NCBI RefSeq assembly: GCF_037949285.1
Contig: NZ_CP149926.1
Coordinates: 1,715,501-1,779,500 of the forward strand
Direction: 5' to 3'
Source of the DNA: Thioclava sp. GXIMD4216
Lineage (GTDB): Bacteria > Pseudomonadota > Alphaproteobacteria > Rhodobacterales > Rhodobacteraceae
Length of the DNA stretch: 64,000 bases
The notes under the pieces: generated by a model
Told to the model about the DNA's origin: nothing
Seen by the model: the letters and a program-made list of their open reading frames with translations, nothing else
Database searches by the model: none
Shown here: in pieces, positions 34,167 to 41,985 of the stretch
Position numbering within the stretch: position 1 is the first letter of the stretch
Layout: the number at the start of each line of letters is the position of its first letter
Program-made: the position numbers and the translations under genes

Positions 34167-34763
34167 TCAGCGCAAACCCAGCTCGTAGCCACGCGCCACG
34201 GCCTCTGGCAGGGTTTTGGCCCCCAGTTTGCGCCGCAATCCGGTCATGTGCAGATCGATGGTTGCCAGCGAGATCGACAGCTCGAACGCGATCTGGTCGC
34301 GGCGCATCCCGTCGGCAATCATATGGAATATCTGCAGTTCCCGCTTGCTCAGCAATGTCGAGAAGGCAGGCTCCGGTGTCATATTGGCCGCCCAGAAATA
34401 GACCAGCGCCGTATTTTTAAGCCCCTTATGCGCAAAGATATGGCAGGTGATCCGCCCCAGCTTGCTGTCGCTCACATCCAGCCGCACAGGCACCAGCGAT
34501 TGCGACAGGATCACCTCATCCAGCGCCCGTAAGACCGGCGCATCGGCGCAGAACTGGCCGTTGCATTCTGCAAAGCTGTCCGAGGCGTTCAGCAATTCTG
34601 TCGCGGTCTCGGTCTGGCTGGAAATTCTGCCATCACCGCCGACCAGAAGATAGGCACCCTCGAAGGGGCGGCGCTGGGGGCGTTCATATGCGGGCGGTGT
34701 AAAGGCAGGCGCAAGCGGTTCGGGCGTCTGGAGGAAAGGGTCTTGTGGCTTGGGACGTCTCAT
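34167..34763 (-). CDS. LuxR-type HTH transcriptional regulator
   Basis: The 198-aa protein ends with a LuxR-type helix-turn-helix (about residues 138-195), containing LSKRELQIFHMIADGMRRDQIAFELSISLATIDLHMTGLRRKLGA-type sequence with the usual Glu and Gly positions. The N-terminal 130 residues look PAS-like and cysteine-containing but do not match an autoinducer-binding domain. There is no receiver domain either, so the input is unknown. It is transcribed away from the lipoprotein-Slam pair and toward rpsB. It is the second LuxR-type protein within 3 kb of rpsB-tsf. Confidence 0.85.
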   Translation of the reverse strand: MRRPKPQDPFLQTPEPLAPAFTPPAYERPQRRPFEGAYLLVGGDGRISSQTETATELLNASDSFAECNGQFCADAPVLRALDEVILSQSLVPVRLDVSDSKLGRITCHIFAHKGLKNTALVYFWAANMTPEPAFSTLLSKRELQIFHMIADGMRRDQIAFELSISLATIDLHMTGLRRKLGAKTLPEAVARGYELGLR

Positions 34764-34990
34764 AAACGTGCCTCGGCTCCCGAATTGTCTAACATCAACA
34801 TCGCCGGTCCGTGATAATGTTCACGGCCGATTTTACCTGACTTGTCCCACCATTTTCCAGTTTACGCAGCGTTTACCGCAGATCGCAACCTATAAGAATT
34901 CCTAGGTTGCGGTGCGGTATCACATCACCTCAACTTCCCGTTACCTAAGGGCGTGACGATGTTGCGCAGGCATATCAAAGGAAGAATTTC
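34764..34990. other. divergent control region between LuxR-type regulator and lipoprotein gene
   Basis: 227 bp with no gene on either strand. It must contain the start signals for both divergent genes. An AT-rich stretch around 34880-34930 is the likely promoter zone for the lipoprotein, but no clear -35/-10 pair was identified. Confidence 0.4.
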
Positions 34991-35608
34991 ATGCGTATTC
35001 AACTTTCCGGCTTTGCACTTTTGGCCTGTACGGCGCTGGTTGCCTGTGGTGGCAGCAGCAGCGGCGGTGGCAGCAACGGCACGGGTGGCGGTGCCCGCCT
35101 GAGCGCGTCCGAGGCGGCGACGGTGATGACGCAATATGACGAGGCTATTGCCGCCGTGGAGAACGGCGATGCCACCGTGGCCACCGATGCCTCGGGCGCT
35201 GTGTCCATGTCGGGCTATATGGGCTTCAGCATCGAGGAAGAGGAGGACGAGATTGATGCGCTCGGCAAGCTGAGCATGGATGTCGATTTCGACAATGGCA
35301 CCGTCAGCGGCACGGCGGATAATTTCGCGCTCTTCGATACGTCCGATGAAGTCAATCCGGTGAAAGTTAGCAATGTTTCCGGCGCGTTGACGGTGGATGG
35401 CACCGTGACCTCCGCTGCCATTGACGCAAGTGCGACGGGGCATCTGTCGGATGGCGATGGTGGGGCCGATTTCGACCTGACAATGACCGGGAATGTCTAT
35501 GAGCAGGACGATGCGTTGATGGCGCTTGGCGATGTCGAGGGCACGTTCACCACCGATGAGGGCGTGACCGAAACCACGGGCGGTGGTTTTGTGGCTTATG
35601 AAGACTGA
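34991..35608 (+). CDS. small surface-type lipoprotein paired with a Slam-like exporter
   Basis: The 205-aa product has a lipoprotein signal with lipobox LVAC ending at Cys19, followed by a Gly/Ser-rich tether (about residues 20-38). The mature part is acidic and looks beta-rich, with alternating strand-like segments such as GKLSMDVDFDNGTVSGTADNF. It ends in GGGFVAYED. This plan resembles substrates of Slam proteins, which often end in a TbpB-like beta-barrel handle. I do not recognise a more exact family. The next gene encodes a DUF560/Slam-like barrel, so this is probably its cargo. A terminator-like hairpin sits between them and could make the lipoprotein more abundant than its exporter. 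Confidence 0.75.
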   Translation: MRIQLSGFALLACTALVACGGSSSGGGSNGTGGGARLSASEAATVMTQYDEAIAAVENGDATVATDASGAVSMSGYMGFSIEEEEDEIDALGKLSMDVDFDNGTVSGTADNFALFDTSDEVNPVKVSNVSGALTVDGTVTSAAIDASATGHLSDGDGGADFDLTMTGNVYEQDDALMALGDVEGTFTTDEGVTETTGGGFVAYED

Positions 35609-35633
35609 CTTTATCGCTTATGATAACTGATAG

Positions 35634-35660
35634 GATGCGCCAGCATTGGCGCATCTTTTT
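35634..35660 (+). terminator. intrinsic terminator between the lipoprotein and Slam-like genes
   Basis: GATGCGCCA (35634-35642) and TGGCGCATC (35647-35655) form a 9-bp stem with a 4-nt loop, followed by TTTTT. Leakage past it would allow lower expression of the next gene. Confidence 0.85.
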
Positions 35661-35684
35661 ACGTTTTGAAATCGGATATCCCAC

Positions 35685-36920
35685 GTGCTGTCTTTTGCCC
35701 GCTCTGTTCTGATGCGTTTTGTTTGGTTCTTCCTGTTTGTGGGGCTTTGTACCCTGCCCCTGCGCGCCGAGCAGACGCGGACGATTGCACAGTGGATGGC
35801 GCTGGCCGCGCAGCTGGAGATGTCTGGGCAGCCGCTCAAGGCGTTGAAAGTCTATGGCGAGATTGCCGCGCAGCGCCCCGATTACCGGCCTGCGGCCAGC
35901 GCGATTGACAGGGTTCTGGCGCAGATGGGCAGGCCGCAGCGGGCCGAGGCCGTTCTGCGCTATGTGCTGCGGCATGAAACGCGCAACCGTCCCGCCTATC
36001 TTGCGGCGCTTCGGCAGCTCGATCGCGCGCATCCGTTCCGATTTTCCGGATCTTTCGGTCTGCTGCCCTCGACCAATATCGCGCGCAGTTCCTCGCAGAC
36101 CTATCTGGTGACCGATTACGGCACCTTTCTGATCGAGAATGGCGGTGATGAAAAAACCGGCATCGGCGCGGAGTTTTCGGTCAGTGGCGACTGGATCTTC
36201 CACCCTGCGCCCGGCCACAGGCTGCGTCTGTCCTCTGTGCTTTCGGGCGAGTGGTATGCGCAGCGCGATCTGCGCTATCTCCAGCCGTCGGTGACGCTGG
36301 CCTATGAAAACCTCCTCACACCGGATGACTGGGGGGTAAGTGCCTATGGCCGGTATCGGGCCTATGACGGGCTGGCGGATCAGAAGACTTCGGATTATCG
36401 CGCCTATGGGGTTGTGGCCCGCAAGCGCTGGTGGCTGGACGCCGCGTCGCTGCCGCAAGCCAGCCTCAGCGGATCACTCCTGGCGGAATATCGGGATTAT
36501 CTTGATAAACAAGGCTATGACGGGCGTTTTTACCAAGCTGCTGGAAGTTTCTCACATCAGGCGGGGGCGTCCCAGCTAAGTTACGGGCTGCGGCTCGGGC
36601 GCTCGGATGTGCGGCTGGACTATCATCGGTATCGCGCGCTGGGTCTTTCGGCGGGGATCGTCCGTCCGCTGGGGCGCAAGGTGACGGCGGGGGCCACGCT
36701 GCGCTATGACTGGCGCCGCTACGATGCCGATTTCCCGCTATTGGGCGAGGTGCGTCATGACGAGACGGCCGAGCTTTCGGTCTTTGCCAGCTTCCGCCAG
36801 ATCCGCATTGGCAACAGTCTTCCGAAGCTGCGCTGCAGCTACACCAATAACCGCTCGAATGTCGCGCTTTACCGGTATGACAGTTTCGATTGCGGGCTGG
36901 ATCTTGATTTGACCTTCTGA
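35685..36920 (+). CDS. Slam-like surface lipoprotein assembly modifier (DUF560)
   Basis: The 411-aa product has a signal peptide (about residues 10-26), a short helical TPR-like N-terminal domain (about 30-110, with LKALKVYGEIAAQRPDYRPA) and a long beta-barrel C-terminal domain. The barrel has alternating Tyr/Arg/Leu-rich strands (for example SLSGSLLAEYRDYL) and ends in Phe, as outer-membrane proteins do. This is the Slam/DUF560 plan. Slams move specific lipoproteins to the cell surface through the outer membrane. I chose GTG 35685, but an ATG at 35712 would still leave a signal peptide and is a fair alternative. The upstream lipoprotein is the likely substrate. Confidence 0.82.
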   Translation: MLSFARSVLMRFVWFFLFVGLCTLPLRAEQTRTIAQWMALAAQLEMSGQPLKALKVYGEIAAQRPDYRPAASAIDRVLAQMGRPQRAEAVLRYVLRHETRNRPAYLAALRQLDRAHPFRFSGSFGLLPSTNIARSSSQTYLVTDYGTFLIENGGDEKTGIGAEFSVSGDWIFHPAPGHRLRLSSVLSGEWYAQRDLRYLQPSVTLAYENLLTPDDWGVSAYGRYRAYDGLADQKTSDYRAYGVVARKRWWLDAASLPQASLSGSLLAEYRDYLDKQGYDGRFYQAAGSFSHQAGASQLSYGLRLGRSDVRLDYHRYRALGLSAGIVRPLGRKVTAGATLRYDWRRYDADFPLLGEVRHDETAELSVFASFRQIRIGNSLPKLRCSYTNNRSNVALYRYDSFDCGLDLDLTF

Positions 36921-36966
36921 TCAGGTTTCTCTTGCGCCGTGTTCTGCCGCGCGGCAAGGAGGGCTT

Positions 36967-37860
36967 ATGACAGAGATGCGTGACATAGTATGTATCGGCT
37001 CGGTGCTGTGGGACATTATCGGCCGGACGCCCGCTCCGATGCGGTTCGGTGCGGATATGCCCGGACGGATCACCCGCTTGCCGGGGGGCGTTGCAATGAA
37101 TATCGCGATGACCCTGACGCGCTTCGGTATGCGCCCTATCCTGCTATCCGCCGTCGGGCGCGACAGTCAGGGGGTGGAGCTTCTGGCGCAGGCCGGGCGG
37201 CTGGGGATCGATGCGGGCCATGTCTACCGTTCGGCTGACCTGCCGACGGATCGCTATATGGCGATAGAATGCGCGACGGGCCTTGTGGCTGCGCTTGCCG
37301 ACGCGCATTCGCTGGAGGCCGCGGGCGACAAGATCCTGCAGCCGCTGGCGGATGGCCGTCTGGGCTCTGCCGACGCGCCTTGGCACGGGCCTGTGGCGCT
37401 GGACGGAAATCTGACGACCGACCTTCTGGCACAGATCGCCCGATCCCCGCTTTTCGCGCGCGCCGATTTGCGCGTGGCCCCGGCCAGCCCTGGCAAGGCC
37501 GAGCGGCTTTTGCCATTGCTCGCCCATCCCCGCGTCACGTTTTATGTCAATCTCGAAGAGGCGAGCATTCTGTGCCAGAGCCAGTTCGGCTCGGCGCGCG
37601 AGGCCGCCGAGGGGCTGGCCCGTCGTGGTGCGCGGCGCGCCTTGGTGACCGATGGCGGGCGCGATGCGGCCGATATGTCGGCAGGGGGCGTCCTGACCGC
37701 CTGCCCGCCCGAGGTTCTGGTTTCCCGCGTGACTGGCGCGGGCGACACGTTCATGGCTGCCCATCTGGTGGCCGAATATGCTGGTTGCCCGCGCGAAGAG
37801 GCTTTGTCGCGCGCCCTTCTGGCTGCTGCCCGTTATGTTTCCGGAGATATTGCGACATGA
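36967..37860 (+). CDS. psuK: pseudouridine kinase (PfkB family)
   Basis: PsuK phosphorylates pseudouridine to pseudouridine 5'-phosphate. The 297-aa ribokinase-fold protein starts with IVCIGSVLWDIIGRT. It has the PGGVAMNIAMTL substrate motif and the ATP-binding C-terminal signature VTGAGDTFMAAH. Its stop overlaps the start of psuG as ATGA, and the pairing with a PsuG glycosidase makes the pseudouridine assignment strong. It lies 46 bp after the Slam-like gene on the same strand, so readthrough is possible although the functions look unrelated. Confidence 0.93.
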   Translation: MTEMRDIVCIGSVLWDIIGRTPAPMRFGADMPGRITRLPGGVAMNIAMTLTRFGMRPILLSAVGRDSQGVELLAQAGRLGIDAGHVYRSADLPTDRYMAIECATGLVAALADAHSLEAAGDKILQPLADGRLGSADAPWHGPVALDGNLTTDLLAQIARSPLFARADLRVAPASPGKAERLLPLLAHPRVTFYVNLEEASILCQSQFGSAREAAEGLARRGARRALVTDGGRDAADMSAGGVLTACPPEVLVSRVTGAGDTFMAAHLVAEYAGCPREEALSRALLAAARYVSGDIAT

Positions 37861-38771
37861 CCGATCTACTTGTCTTCACCCCCGAGGTCTCTGCCGCGCT
37901 CGCGGCAGGACAGCCCGTCGTGGCGCTGGAATCCACCATCATCACCCACGGTATGCCCTATCCGCAAAATATCGAGACAGCGCGCCGTGTCGAGGCCGCG
38001 ATCCGTGCCGAAGGGGCCGTGCCCGCAACGATTGCCCTGATGCGGGGCCGTATCCATATCGGTTTGAGCGATCCGCAACTCGAGGAACTGGCACAGGCCG
38101 AAGGGGTGATGAAGGTCTCGCGGGCCGATCTGGCGGTCTGTTTGTCGCGCGGGGCCTATGGGGCCACCACGGTGGCGGCCACCATGATCTGTGCGCAGCG
38201 GGCGGGTATCTCGGTTTTTGCGACGGGCGGGATCGGGGGCGTGCATCGCGGTGCCGGAGAAAGCTTCGATATCTCCGCCGATCTGGCAGAGCTGGGCCAG
38301 ACCGCCGTAACCGTGGTCTGTGCTGGTGCCAAAGCCATTCTGGATCTGCCGAAGACCTTCGAGGTGCTGGAAACCGATGGTGTGCCGGTCTTCGCTTATG
38401 GGCAGGATACCCTGCCCGCCTTCTGGTCGCGCGATTCAGGGCTTGCGGCGCCGCTGCGGGCGGATCACCCTGCCGAGATTGCGAAAGCGGCGCTGATGCG
38501 GGCAGCGTTGGGTCTGCCGGGGGGGCAGCTTGTGGCCAATCCGGTGCCGCCCGAGGCAGAGATCCCGCGCGAGGTCATCCTGCCGGTGATCGAACAGGCT
38601 CTGGCCGAGGCGGACGCGCGCAATATCAAGGCCAAAGCGGTCACACCCTTCCTGTTGCAACGCATCTTCGAGTTGACCGAGGGGCGTTCGCTTGCCGCCA
38701 ATATCGCGCTGGTTCTGAACAATGCGCGACTGGCGGCGCAAATTGCGAAAGAAATCGTCACTTTGCGCTAA
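37857..38771 (+). CDS. psuG: pseudouridine-5'-phosphate glycosidase
   Basis: PsuG cleaves the C-glycosidic bond of pseudouridine 5'-phosphate to uracil and ribose 5-phosphate. The 304-aa protein has ALESTIITHGMPYPQN near the N-terminus, the FATGGIGGVHRGA motif and the conserved C-terminal RNIKAKAVTPFLLQRIFELT. These are typical of the family. The ATG overlaps the psuK stop. Together the two genes degrade pseudouridine from tRNA and rRNA turnover. The frame also opens far upstream inside psuK, but that part is not PsuG-like. Confidence 0.96.
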   Translation: MTDLLVFTPEVSAALAAGQPVVALESTIITHGMPYPQNIETARRVEAAIRAEGAVPATIALMRGRIHIGLSDPQLEELAQAEGVMKVSRADLAVCLSRGAYGATTVAATMICAQRAGISVFATGGIGGVHRGAGESFDISADLAELGQTAVTVVCAGAKAILDLPKTFEVLETDGVPVFAYGQDTLPAFWSRDSGLAAPLRADHPAEIAKAALMRAALGLPGGQLVANPVPPEAEIPREVILPVIEQALAEADARNIKAKAVTPFLLQRIFELTEGRSLAANIALVLNNARLAAQIAKEIVTLR

Positions 38772-38856
38772 GCAAATGTTGCTAAAGCGGTAGGGCTCTC
38801 CCATCTAGGGCGGGTTGCCCCCGGCAGGCGGGGGATTCGTGATTGCAGGACATGGT

Positions 38857-39534
38857 ATGACCCTTCCCCCGACCGACCAGAAACCCAAGCCCCGCCGGCG
38901 CTTCGCTGCGATCAGGGCGTCTTTCCTGACCGGTCTTGTGGTCATTGCCCCTATCGGCCTGACAGCATGGCTGATCTGGACGGTGGCAGGATGGGTTGAT
39001 GGCTGGGTGCTGCCGCTGGTGCCGCACGAGCTGCGCCCCGAACATTATATCGGGGTCAATCTGCGCGGGATCGGGGTGCTGATCTTCCTGATCTTCACGC
39101 TGGTTGTCGGCTGGCTGGCCAAAGGGTTCTTCGGGCGCGCGCTGATCCGTTCGGGGGAGGCGATTGTAGACCGCACCCCCGTCGTGCGCTCCGTCTATTC
39201 CGGTATCAAGCAGATCGCGGAAACGGTTTTCAGCCAAGGCGAAGAAAAATTCGACCGCGCCTGTATCATCGAATATCCGCGCCCCGGTATCAAGGCGATG
39301 GCGTTCGTTTCCTCCACCGCCAAGGGCGAGGTCGCGCGGCTGGCCGATACCCCCGAAGATCCGCTGATTTCGGTCTTCATGCCGACCACACCGAACCCGA
39401 CCTCGGGATTTCTGATGTTTGTGCCGCGTTCGCAGATCACCTATCTCGACATGTCGATCGAAGATGCTGCCAAGCTGATCATCTCTGCCGGATTGGTCTA
39501 TCCTACGGAAAAAGACGCGCCCAAACCGCGTTGA
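38857..39534 (+). CDS. DUF502 domain membrane protein
   Basis: The 225-aa protein belongs to DUF502, widespread small membrane proteins of unknown function. It has two hydrophobic helices (about residues 22-45 and 65-90) and then the family motifs GLIRSGEAIVDRTPVVRSVYSGIKQ-like near 98-120. EDPLISVFMPTTPNPTSGFLMF-like sequence follows near 168-190. The ATG at 38857 gives the normal start. An in-frame upstream start at 38815 is less likely. Its stop is only 18 bp from the stop of the convergent patatin-like gene, without a visible terminator between them. Confidence 0.9.
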   Translation: MTLPPTDQKPKPRRRFAAIRASFLTGLVVIAPIGLTAWLIWTVAGWVDGWVLPLVPHELRPEHYIGVNLRGIGVLIFLIFTLVVGWLAKGFFGRALIRSGEAIVDRTPVVRSVYSGIKQIAETVFSQGEEKFDRACIIEYPRPGIKAMAFVSSTAKGEVARLADTPEDPLISVFMPTTPNPTSGFLMFVPRSQITYLDMSIEDAAKLIISAGLVYPTEKDAPKPR

Positions 39535-39552
39535 GCCGCGTTTTCGCAAGGG

Positions 39553-40602
39553 TTAGCCGAAAAGCTCCGCCAGATTGACCGAAGGCTCCTTACCGATTTT
39601 GTCGGCATGCTGGTCCAGAAACCGGTCTGCCGCCTGCTGACCGGCCGTTTTCAGCCGCCCCAGCGTGCCATAGCTGGGAGAGACCTTGGAACTTTGGCTG
39701 AGCGACAGCATCGTGTCGTCATCGGCAATCAGATGGATCAGCACGTCTTTCATCGCGCGTTCGGGCAGGTGCTTCTCGGCGATGACCCGACGGGCGAAAT
39801 TGATCGCGCGCAATTCCCGCAGCAGCGAGGTGTTGAACGAGATTTCCGTGATCCGCTCCTCGATCTGCTGTGGCGTGGTCGGGATGCCCTCGCGCGCCAG
39901 TGGATTGATATTCACGATCATGATGTCGCGCGGGAATTGCGGCTCGAAAAGCGGAAACAGTGCCGGATTGCCGGTGTAACCGCCATCCCAATAGGCTTCG
40001 CGCCGTCCGGTCACGGGATCGTCGATTTCGACCGCGCGAAACAGGTTGGGCAGGCAGGCCGATGCCAGCAGCGCATCGGGCGTGACCTCATCGCCCGAAA
40101 AAATACGGATCTTGCCATTGCGCACATTGGTGGCCGACACAAAAAATGCCGGTCCTTCCTTGGCGCAGACATTCTCGAATTCCAGATCCTGAACCACCCG
40201 AGCGAGCGGGTTGATATAGAACGGGCCGGAATCATAGGGAGAAAGCAGCCTCAGCCAGTTTTCGATATAGAAGGCAGGCGTGAACAGGTCGAACCAGCGC
40301 GTCACCGTGTCCGGATAGGGAAACAGTGCCGAGACCCAGCGATCCGTGCGGAAATCATTGCCTTCGGCCACCTGCGACCACAGCCAGTTCAACGCCTCGC
40401 GAGCGGCCTCGCGCCCTTTCGTGCCGCTTGCCTGCGCCAGTCCGGATTTCAGCGCGGCACCGTTCAGCGCGCCCGCAGAGGTGCCGGAGATGGCGGCGAT
40501 CTCGATCCAGTCCTCATCAAGGAGGCGGTCCAGAACGCCCCATGTGAAGGCCCCATGTGCGCCGCCGCCCTGAAGCGCGAGATTGATCCTTTTGGTGTCC
40601 AT
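39553..40602 (-). CDS. patatin-like phospholipase
   Basis: The 349-aa protein has the patatin catalytic dyad: GTSAG with Ser42 and the downstream DGG with Asp206. The oxyanion-hole stretch QGGGAHGAF lies at about 11-19. Patatins cleave acyl esters, and bacterial members act on phospholipids or storage-granule surfaces. It lies 140 bp downstream of 3-hydroxybutyrate dehydrogenase on the same strand. That pairing recurs in Rhodobacteraceae and suggests a link to polyhydroxybutyrate or lipid turnover. No signal peptide is present, so it is probably cytosolic. Confidence 0.92.
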   Translation of the reverse strand: MDTKRINLALQGGGAHGAFTWGVLDRLLDEDWIEIAAISGTSAGALNGAALKSGLAQASGTKGREAAREALNWLWSQVAEGNDFRTDRWVSALFPYPDTVTRWFDLFTPAFYIENWLRLLSPYDSGPFYINPLARVVQDLEFENVCAKEGPAFFVSATNVRNGKIRIFSGDEVTPDALLASACLPNLFRAVEIDDPVTGRREAYWDGGYTGNPALFPLFEPQFPRDIMIVNINPLAREGIPTTPQQIEERITEISFNTSLLRELRAINFARRVIAEKHLPERAMKDVLIHLIADDDTMLSLSQSSKVSPSYGTLGRLKTAGQQAADRFLDQHADKIGKEPSVNLAELFG

Positions 40603-40622
40603 CCGTGATACTCCCGCAGCCG

Positions 40623-40639
40623 TTTCAAACCGCTTTGAA
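40623..40639. promoter_or_regulatory. palindromic 17-mer in the patatin leader, recurring near 8.1 kb
   Basis: TTCAAA-CCGC-TTTGAA (40624-40639) is an inverted repeat with a 4-nt centre, 21 nt before the patatin ATG. The 17-base sequence from 40623 to 40639 recurs exactly at 8100-8116. It could be an operator or a chance repeat. Confidence 0.35.
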
Positions 40640-40742
40640 TTACAAATCCATCATGGTGTAGCCGCAATCGGGCGACCAATCGTGCCCGTCGGAACGGTGC
40701 CGGTAAAATCGGAGGGGGCCTGCGCCCCCTTCGGTCGCGATC

Positions 40743-41516
40743 TTACAGGGCGGTCCAGCCACCATCGACCGAAATCGTGGTGCCTGTGATCTGTTCCGCT
40801 GCGTCCGAACAAAGAAATACCGCCGTGCCGCCGATCTGTTCGACGGTGGCAAACTGTTTCGAAGGCTGACGGTCCAGAATGATCTTCTCCACCGCCTCTT
40901 CTTCGGTCATGTTGTATTTCTTGGCCGTATCGGGGATCTGCGCCTCGACCAGGGGCGTGTGCACATAGCCCGGGCAGATCGCATTGGCGGTGATCGGCTC
41001 TTTCGCGGTTTCCAGGGCCACAACCTTCGTCATGCCCACCACGCCATGTTTGGCGGAGACATAGGCCGATTTATAGGGCGAGGCGGTCAGGCCATGGGCC
41101 GAGGCGATATTGACCACCCGTCCCCAGCCTGCCTTGCGCATCATCGGCAGTGCGACAGCCGTGGTGTGGAACGCCGAGCTGAGCATGATGGCAATAATGG
41201 TGTCCCATTTATCGACGGGAAATTCGTCGATCGGGGCCACATGCTGGATACCGGCATTATTGACCAGAATATCGCAGGTGCCAGCCTGCTCGATCAGACC
41301 ACGCGCCTCGGCCCCTTTGGAAAGGTCGCCTTTGATATAGCGCGCCTCGACGCCGAATTCCTGTGCAATGCTCTTCGCCAGTTCATGATCTTCGGGACGG
41401 TCCGTGAAAGAGTTCAGAACAACATTCGCCCCCGCGCGGGCCAGTTCGCGGGCGACGCCCAATCCGATTCCCGAATTAGATCCGGTAATAACTGCAGTTT
41501 TTCCGTTTAGGCTCAT
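40743..41516 (-). CDS. bdhA: 3-hydroxybutyrate dehydrogenase
   Basis: BdhA oxidises D-3-hydroxybutyrate to acetoacetate during PHB breakdown. The 257-aa SDR-fold enzyme has the NAD-binding TGSNSGIG at residues 11-18, NNAG near 86-89 and catalytic Ser139, Tyr152 and Lys156. The PGYVHTPLVEAQIP segment near the substrate helix is typical of the family. It is transcribed with the downstream patatin-like gene. The large upstream gap to 41985 contains its promoter and a separate sRNA candidate. Confidence 0.95.
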   Translation of the reverse strand: MSLNGKTAVITGSNSGIGLGVARELARAGANVVLNSFTDRPEDHELAKSIAQEFGVEARYIKGDLSKGAEARGLIEQAGTCDILVNNAGIQHVAPIDEFPVDKWDTIIAIMLSSAFHTTAVALPMMRKAGWGRVVNIASAHGLTASPYKSAYVSAKHGVVGMTKVVALETAKEPITANAICPGYVHTPLVEAQIPDTAKKYNMTEEEAVEKIILDRQPSKQFATVEQIGGTAVFLCSDAAEQITGTTISVDGGWTAL

Positions 41517-41801
41517 GAGGTCCTCCTTTGGATTATGCCTGCGATCATCATCCTAGGGCCGAATCTGGCAAGGTCCAATCACGTGAAAAATCGCTTATTC
41601 ACGCAGCCGTGCGGTTTTTTCGCTTGCGTTCACGAATCGCATCAAGCAAAAGCGCCCTATTATCTGAAACCGCTTCGTCGAGGTGCCGCCGGATCTTTCC
41701 GGGCTGGTGCCTTTCTGATTTGGACCTAAAAAACCTGCGCGTTCAAAACGTTAATGGATGCAACTGCAGCGGGAAACTGGCTAAGAACTGCCATTAGAAA
41801 C
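41517..41801. other. upstream region of bdhA, no gene
   Basis: 285 bp with no convincing coding frame on either strand. It must hold the promoter for bdhA (minus strand). The minus-strand terminator of the adjacent sRNA candidate ends at its right edge, so bdhA needs its own start signal here, but none stands out clearly. Confidence 0.4.
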
Positions 41802-41829
41802 AAAAAAAACGCCCGCACAAGGCGGGCGC
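41802..41829 (-). terminator. intrinsic terminator of the candidate sRNA
   Basis: On the minus strand CGCCCGC...GCGGGCG (41822-41828 with 41810-41816) forms a 7-bp GC stem with a 5-nt loop, followed by eight T. Its orientation does not fit either flanking protein gene, since bdhA starts 285 bp further along the same strand. Confidence 0.85.
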
Positions 41830-41876
41830 TAAGTCATGAGGCAGGTTTCATACAGGCAAGAAACCTATCGAGCAGT
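41802..41876 (-). ncRNA. candidate small regulatory RNA, about 75 nt
   Basis: On the minus strand a sigma70-type promoter (41883-41911) predicts a start near 41876. The transcript would have an internal stem-loop AGGTTTC...GAAACCT with a 10-nt loop (about 41843-41866 in plus coordinates), then an unpaired stretch. It would end in a strong intrinsic terminator. There is no coding frame. The layout of a short 5' region, an exposed loop and a rho-independent terminator is that of a typical Hfq-dependent sRNA, and hfq is encoded at 23.7 kb. I do not recognise it as a named family. Confidence 0.65.
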
Positions 41877-41882
41877 GAGTTT

Positions 41883-41911
41883 GTTATAGGCCGAACTGCG
41901 CGTAGTTTCAA
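41883..41911 (-). promoter_or_regulatory. near-consensus sigma70 promoter driving the candidate sRNA
   Basis: On the minus strand TTGAAA (41911-41906) and TATAAC (41888-41883) are spaced by exactly 17 bp. This is the best promoter match I noticed in the window, and no protein-coding start lies close downstream on that strand. Confidence 0.7.
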
Positions 41912-41985
41912 AGGGAAAATTGCGTAAGCCCTAATGCTCCGTTAGATTTCCTTCAAATACCACGAGCAGAAACGGGATCATCGCG

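Noticed and set aside
39607..40608. A 333-codon plus-strand frame antisense to the patatin-like gene
   Set aside because: The minus-strand reading carries the GTSAG and DGG motifs of patatin, and the plus reading has no domain pattern.
41528..41797. An 89-codon frame upstream of bdhA
   Set aside because: Codon use and translation look random, there is no ribosome-binding site, and the region is more likely the bdhA promoter and the sRNA flank.
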